From an uncultured Oscillospiraceae bacterium (GTDB lineage: Bacteria; Bacillota; Clostridia; Oscillospirales; Oscillospiraceae), in contig CAKTRJ010000025.1 in the NCBI GenBank assembly GCA_934597345.1, positions 1 to 34,250 on the forward strand: a DNA stretch of 34,250 nucleotides, given 5' to 3'. The notes beneath the pieces are model-generated. The model ran no database searches. It was not told the DNA's origin and worked only from the letters and a program-made list of their open reading frames with translations. Shown piece after piece: positions 30,640 through 34,250 of the stretch (position 1 is the stretch's first letter; the number at the start of each line of letters is the position of its first letter). The position numbers and the translations under genes are program-made.

Positions 30640-32350
30640 ATATGAGAAGTGGCTGCAAAGCGGTGCACTGACGGCGGACGAGGTGCAGGAGCTGCAGTCC
30701 ATCGCCGGGGACGAGAAGGAGATCGAGAGCCGGTTCTACGGCCCGCTGGAGTTCGGCACGGCGGGACTGCGGGGCACCATGAAGGTGGGCCTGCACCAGA
30801 TGAACGTGTACGTCATCCGCTGGGCCACCCAGGGCTTTGCCAACGTGATCTGCGCCGAGGGCGAGGACGCCGGGAAGCGGGGCGTGGCCATCTGCATGGA
30901 CTGCCGCCATCACTCCATGGAGTTTGCCCGGGCCGCCGCCGAGGTATGCGCCGCCAACGGCATCCATGTGCGCATCTTCGAGTCTCTGCGTCCCACACCG
31001 GAGTTGAGCTTCGCCGTGCGGGAGTACGGCTGCCAGGCGGGCATCAACGTCACCGCCAGCCATAACCCCAAGGAGTACAACGGCTATAAGGTCTATTGGG
31101 AGGACGGCGCGCAGCTGCCGCCCCACCACGCCGCCGCCATCGCCGCGGAGCTGGAGAAAATCGATATCTTTACCGGCGTGAAGCGGATGGACTTCGACGA
31201 GGCCGTCAAGGCTGGGCTCATCGAGACCATGGGCGACGAGACCGACCGCAAGTTCATGGCCAACGTTATGGCTATGGTCAATGACTACGATTCCGTCGCC
31301 AGGGTGGCGGATACCTTCCAGGTGGTGTATACCCCCTTCCACGGCTGCGGCTACAAGCTGGTGCCGGAGGCCCTGACCCGTCTGGGCATCAAGCATCTGC
31401 ACTGCGTGCCGGAGCAGATGGTCATTGACGGTGATTTCCCCACGGTGGTGTCTCCCAATCCGGAGAACCCCGAGGGCTTCTATCTGGCTGTTGCGCTGGC
31501 CGACAAGGTGAAGGCCGACTTCATCGTAGGCACCGACCCGGACAGCGACCGTGTGGGCATCATGGTCCGCAACAAGGAGGGCAAGTTCCAGCCTGTCAGC
31601 GGCAACCAGACCGGCGTGCTGCTGAGCGATTACCTGTACGGGGCCATGAAGCGCAGCGGCAAGCTGCCGGAAAACCCCGTGATGCTGAAAACCATTGTCA
31701 CCACCGAGATGGCCCGCAAGGTGGCCGAGGCCCATGGCGTGACCTGCTATGATACCTTCACCGGCTTCAAGTTCATGGCCGAGAAGAAGAACCAACTGGA
31801 ATCCGCAGGCGCGGGCAAGGTGGTGTTCTCCTACGAGGAGAGCTACGGCTACATGCTGGGCGACTACGTCCGGGATAAGGACGCCGTCACCGCGTCGCTG
31901 CTGCTGACGGAGATGGCCGCGTGGTACGCCACCCAGGGCATGACCCTGTACGACGCGCTGGACGTGCTGTATAAGAAGTACGGCTGGTACGGCGAAAAGA
32001 CACACAATCTGGTGATGCCCGGTCTGGACGGTCTGGAGAAGATGGCGAATCTGATGAAGGCCCTGCGCCAGAACCCGCCCACCGAAATTTCCGGCGTGGC
32101 CGTCATCCGCCGCAAGGACTATACCGACGGCAGCGTGGTGGACTGCGCCACCGGCGCGGTGTCCGAGATGGAGCTGAAGGGCAGCAATGTGCTGCGCTAT
32201 GAGCTGGCCGACGGCACCACCATTCTGGTGCGTCCCTCCGGTACCGAGCCGAAGATCAAGGTCTACATCCTGACCATCGGTAAGGATGCGGCGGAGCGTG
32301 ACGCCAACATCGAGAAGTATGGCCGGTGGGCGGAAGCCTTGGCCAAGTAA
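30620..32350 (+). CDS. Phosphoglucomutase/phosphomannomutase family protein
   Basis: A 576-residue alpha-D-phosphohexomutase of the PgcA/PGM2-like type. Features in order are FGTAGLRGTM, the phosphoserine loop TASHNPKEYNGYK, the metal loop GTDPDSDRVGI, the sugar-binding EESYGYMLG, and the phosphate-binding RPSGTEPKIKVY. It interconverts hexose 1- and 6-phosphates, most likely glucose. The start is ATG 30620, with GAGGAGG 8 nt upstream inside the preceding gene. It is the last chromosomal gene before the mobile element. Confidence 0.93.
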   Translation: MMDYMREYEKWLQSGALTADEVQELQSIAGDEKEIESRFYGPLEFGTAGLRGTMKVGLHQMNVYVIRWATQGFANVICAEGEDAGKRGVAICMDCRHHSMEFARAAAEVCAANGIHVRIFESLRPTPELSFAVREYGCQAGINVTASHNPKEYNGYKVYWEDGAQLPPHHAAAIAAELEKIDIFTGVKRMDFDEAVKAGLIETMGDETDRKFMANVMAMVNDYDSVARVADTFQVVYTPFHGCGYKLVPEALTRLGIKHLHCVPEQMVIDGDFPTVVSPNPENPEGFYLAVALADKVKADFIVGTDPDSDRVGIMVRNKEGKFQPVSGNQTGVLLSDYLYGAMKRSGKLPENPVMLKTIVTTEMARKVAEAHGVTCYDTFTGFKFMAEKKNQLESAGAGKVVFSYEESYGYMLGDYVRDKDAVTASLLLTEMAAWYATQGMTLYDALDVLYKKYGWYGEKTHNLVMPGLDGLEKMANLMKALRQNPPTEISGVAVIRRKDYTDGSVVDCATGAVSEMELKGSNVLRYELADGTTILVRPSGTEPKIKVYILTIGKDAAERDANIEKYGRWAEALAK

Positions 32351-32439
32351 AATGGAATAAAAAATGGCTGCACCTTAACGCCACAGCCCGGTAAGGCGAT
32401 AATTTCAAAACACTGAAAAATGGCATTTGCAAAGGCGAG

Positions 32440-32480
32440 CAATAAGGCTCTGACTCAAAAGGTCGGAGCCTTATTGTTTT
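32440..32480 (+). terminator. Terminator downstream of the phosphosugar mutase
   Basis: 15-bp stem (CAATAAGGCTCTGAC with two G-T pairs) with loop TCAAAAG and TTTT following. The 90 bp before it (32351-32439) hold no gene. Confidence 0.75.
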
Positions 32481-32503
32481 CTATCTATAATGTAATTGCA
32501 TCT

Positions 32504-32532
32504 TTGAATTTCTGCACCTCTATAAGTATAAT
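32504..32532 (+). promoter_or_regulatory. Promoter of the 59-aa gene
   Basis: TTGAAT (32504-32509), 17 bp, TATAAT (32527-32532), 24 bp before the ATG. Confidence 0.7.
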
Positions 32533-32556
32533 GAAAGCATCAGGAGGTGTCAGACA

Positions 32557-32736
32557 ATGAAAGAACAGAAATATCATATCTACCTGACCAATCAGGAACG
32601 GTCAGAGATTATTGAGTCCCTAATTGATTTCAAAAACCTCCGTATGCAGCAAGGGAAATATACCGATGCCGTTGATGAGGTGTTGGTAAAGGTAATCCGT
32701 GCAAAAAAGAAGAAACTCAAAGTTGTCTACATTTAA
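32557..32736 (+). CDS. Small conserved mobile-element protein, 59 aa, function unknown
   Basis: Translates to a 59-residue charged protein starting MKEQKYHIYLTNQERSE and ending KKLKVVYI, with KYTDAVDEVLVKV in the middle. ATG 32557 follows AGGAGG. It has a good promoter and terminator of its own. I recognise this type of protein from conjugative elements of Firmicutes but know no function; size and helical, basic C-terminus would allow a DNA-binding or regulatory role. Confidence 0.75.
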   Translation: MKEQKYHIYLTNQERSEIIESLIDFKNLRMQQGKYTDAVDEVLVKVIRAKKKKLKVVYI

Positions 32737-32746
32737 ACATAGCTTG

Positions 32747-32785
32747 GGCTGCTTATTCCCCGCTTGGGGGTAAGCAGCCTTTTTC
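32747..32785 (+). terminator. Terminator of the 59-aa gene
   Basis: GGCTGCTTA pairs with TAAGCAGCC around a CCCC/GGGG inner stem, followed by five T residues. Confidence 0.85.
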
Positions 32786-32809
32786 ATATTATATAGCCTT
32801 AAATCCTGT

Positions 32810-32843
32810 GCCGCTTTTCCGCTTTCGGAAAGGCGGCTTTTTT
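32810..32843 (+). terminator. Second terminator-like hairpin
   Basis: GCCGCTTTTCCG pairs with CGGAAAGGCGGC (one G-T pair), loop CTTT, six T residues. It comes 25 bp after the first terminator with no gene between. Confidence 0.75.
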
Positions 32844-32851
32844 GTTTTCAG

Positions 32852-32895
32852 AGGGTCACGAAAAATTTTTTTCAACTTTTTTTGAAAAACACCCT
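32852..32895. other. AT-rich imperfect palindrome
   Basis: Outer AGGGT (32852-32856) and ACCCT (32891-32895) enclose TTTTTCAA (32868-32875) and TTGAAAAA (32882-32889). The run of T on one strand is not preceded by a gene. Possible terminator, protein-binding site or recombination-related site. Confidence 0.35.
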
Positions 32896-32929
32896 GCCAA
32901 AAGCCGCCCCTAATTCAGAGTAAGTGAAG

Positions 32930-33317
32930 GGGTTAATTCCTGACTTCATTCAGGAGCTTCTTCGTGATCCTTGAAAATTGAATATACAGGCACTTGGGAC
33001 ATTAGTTCTGATGATAGCCCGAAGATAGGTACGCCGTGACTGTTCCTTTTCGGAGCAAGAGCGAGAACCCCTGATCTGAAATTCGGTTTGCCACCGGAAC
33101 GGCGATGACAGTCAGAATGATAATGATACTTCTCTACGGAGCTGGCGGAGAACCCGGCAGAGGTGAGATCCCTATGAACACGGTGCAGCACACCGTGACC
33201 CAAGTGTTTCCCGTAAGGCAAAAGCCGCCGCAGGGGGCGTTGAGAACAAATACTGCGGACATATACATAGCCGTCGATTTCAGGCGGCTATGAAATCTAC
33301 AAAGAAGGAGGAAAAGC
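32930..33317 (+). ncRNA. Candidate structured leader or non-coding RNA upstream of parA
   Basis: Nearly 400 bp before parA without a clear large gene. It holds several strong pairings: TCCTGA/TCAGGA near 32940; TGACTGT (33037-33043) with ACAGTCA (33108-33114); CGCCG (33032-33036) with CGGCG (33100-33104), which crosses the previous pair; CACGGTG/CACCGTG (33179-33197); and CATAGCCG/CGGCTATG (33266-33292). No known riboswitch class is recognised. A short reading frame (33174-33293) lies inside. Confidence 0.4.
33174..33293 (+). CDS. Possible 39-aa leader peptide before parA
   Basis: ATG 33174 is preceded by AGAGGTGAG and opens a 39-codon frame beginning MNTVQHTVTQVFPVR and ending IAVDFRRL. It ends 28 bp before the parA start, overlapping two RNA hairpins. 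Composition is protein-like but the length gives little statistical support, so this is tentative. Confidence 0.35.
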   Translation: MNTVQHTVTQVFPVRQKPPQGALRTNTADIYIAVDFRRL

Positions 33318-33320
33318 GAA

Positions 33321-34151
33321 ATGCCAAACTGTAAAACCATAGCGATATGCAACCAAAAAGGCGGCGTGGGGAAAACCACCACGGCAGTAAACCTCGGCGT
33401 AGGATTGGCTATGCAGGGCAAAAAGGTGCTTCTCGTGGACGCTGACCCGCAGGGCGACCTTACTACCTGCCTCGGTTGGCAGGATACGGACAGCTTGCCG
33501 CAGACCCTTTCCAATAAGCTATCAGCGGTAATGCGGGAAGAACAGCAAGACCCGTTCTCCGGCATTCTCAGCCACGAAGAAAAGGTTGACCTTGTTCCGT
33601 CAAACCTTGACCTTTCAGCGTTGGAGATGAGCCTTGTGACTGCAATGAGCAGAGAGAGCGTGATGAAAAACTATCTCAGCCAAGTGAAGGACAGATACGA
33701 CTATGTACTGATAGATTGTATGCCGTCCCTCGGTATGATAACGCTCAATGCTCTGACTGCGGCGGACAGTGTGATTATTCCCGTGCAGGCACAGTATCTC
33801 CCCGCAAAAGGTATGACGCAGCTTTTATCGACGATTGCCAAGGTGAAGAAGCACACCAATCGGAACCTGACAATCGACGGTATTCTGCTCACACTTGTAG
33901 ACGGCAGAACGAATCTTGCCAAGAGTACGGTAGAAGCGCTGAGGGAGAACTTCGGTTGTCGGATCAGGATATACCGGACGACCATTCCCATTGCCGTAAA
34001 AGCCGCCGAGGTTTCATCTAAAGGGAAAAGCATATACGCCTATGAGCCGAGCAGCACCGTGTCTAAGGCTTACACGGATTTCACGAAGGAGGTGTTAGCC
34101 GATGGCAGGCAGAAAGAGCGACTTCACGCTTCCCACGAACACGCTCGATGA
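33321..34151 (+). CDS. parA: ParA/Soj-type partition ATPase of the mobile element
   Basis: A 276-residue ParA family ATPase with the deviant Walker A KGGVGKTTTAVNL (residues about 13-25), the switch motif VDADPQGD, and the Walker B-like YVLIDCMPSLGM. With ParB it may stabilise the excised circular form of the element. ATG 33321 follows AAGGAGG. Its 3' end overlaps parB by 50 bp. Confidence 0.92.
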   Translation: MPNCKTIAICNQKGGVGKTTTAVNLGVGLAMQGKKVLLVDADPQGDLTTCLGWQDTDSLPQTLSNKLSAVMREEQQDPFSGILSHEEKVDLVPSNLDLSALEMSLVTAMSRESVMKNYLSQVKDRYDYVLIDCMPSLGMITLNALTAADSVIIPVQAQYLPAKGMTQLLSTIAKVKKHTNRNLTIDGILLTLVDGRTNLAKSTVEALRENFGCRIRIYRTTIPIAVKAAEVSSKGKSIYAYEPSSTVSKAYTDFTKEVLADGRQKERLHASHEHAR

Positions 34152-34250
34152 GCTATTCTCTACGCAAGAGGAACGGGACGATGCCAAGCTCAGTAAAATC
34201 CGAGATATTCCCCTTGAGCTGATCGACGATTTTCCCGACCACCCATTTAA
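34102..34250 (+). CDS. parB: ParB/Spo0J-like partition protein (5' part only)
   Basis: The first 49 codons read MAGRKSDFTLPTNTLDELF and then DIPLELIDDFPDHPF, the usual entry to a ParB/RepB nuclease-like domain. ATG 34102 has GAAGGAGGTG upstream, within parA. The gene runs off the window. The overlap with parA supports a coupled parAB pair. Confidence 0.8.
   Translation, partial: MAGRKSDFTLPTNTLDELFSTQEERDDAKLSKIRDIPLELIDDFPDHPF

Larger units (their letters stand above)
32481..34250 (+). mobile_element. One end of an integrative conjugative element, Tn1549-like (partial)
   Basis: Composition changes from GC-rich chromosomal codon use to about 50% GC or lower. The genes become a small conserved ICE-type protein, parA and parB, in an arrangement I recognise from one end of Tn1549-like elements in gut Firmicutes. 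No integrase, relaxase or attachment site is visible; the border is placed after the last chromosomal terminator and is approximate. Confidence 0.65.

Noticed and set aside
32946..33221. Minus-strand frame of 91 codons in the parA leader
   Set aside because: No ribosome site or recognisable family, and it covers the RNA pairings on the other strand.

Overview
The window reads as the chromosome of a GC-rich, strictly anaerobic, probably spore-forming member of the Clostridia, most likely an Oscillospiraceae-type gut bacterium. The grounds are Firmicutes ribosome binding sites, a YtvI-type sporulation membrane protein, an [FeFe] hydrogenase, CitDEF citrate lyase, a BlaI/BlaR1-type pair, and inverted repeat elements of a kind common in that group. 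The last 1.9 kb has visibly lower GC and is the beginning of an integrative conjugative element resembling the Tn1549 family. The species cannot be named from the sequence alone.

Layout. 15-6376 (minus strand) is a citrate operon: aconitase (YbhJ-like), NADP isocitrate dehydrogenase, then citD, citE and citF. It is transcribed away from a 490 bp divergent control region that also drives a plus-strand pair: a NuoF/GltD-like iron-sulfur flavoprotein and an [FeFe] hydrogenase (6867-10432). Next come a small lipoprotein, a flavodoxin/DUF3793 pair behind two iron-box-like palindromes, the AzlCD amino acid exporter, and a PspC-domain protein. A two-subunit aconitase X follows, with a cysteine-rich small protein. 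After it come an EamA transporter, a YtvI-like protein, an ACT-domain protein, cca, murC and a ProX-like deacylase. 21957-26580 is a three-gene BlaI / BlaR1-like / lipoprotein operon. Then come trkH, murA, rlmH, a DUF2007 protein and a phosphosugar mutase. 32481-34250 is the edge of the mobile element: a 59-aa protein, a long structured leader, parA, and the start of parB.

How the genes may work together. Aconitase and isocitrate dehydrogenase join citrate to 2-oxoglutarate and NADPH, while citrate lyase joins citrate to acetate and oxaloacetate. The divergent GltD-like/hydrogenase pair could exchange electrons between a pyridine nucleotide pool and H2 or ferredoxin. The two units therefore look like one redox-balanced citrate/2-oxoglutarate module whose direction cannot be told from sequence.

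The most novel-looking item is the BlaI/BlaR1-like operon. The receptor's extracellular part contains a module of about 250 residues that recurs twice in the overlapping downstream lipoprotein, and no beta-lactamase gene is nearby. Other items for follow-up are two homologous MITE-like repeats in opposite orientation, a duplicated terminator-plus-operator unit before the DUF3793/flavodoxin genes, divergent cca/murC promoters sharing one -10 box, and the structured parA leader.
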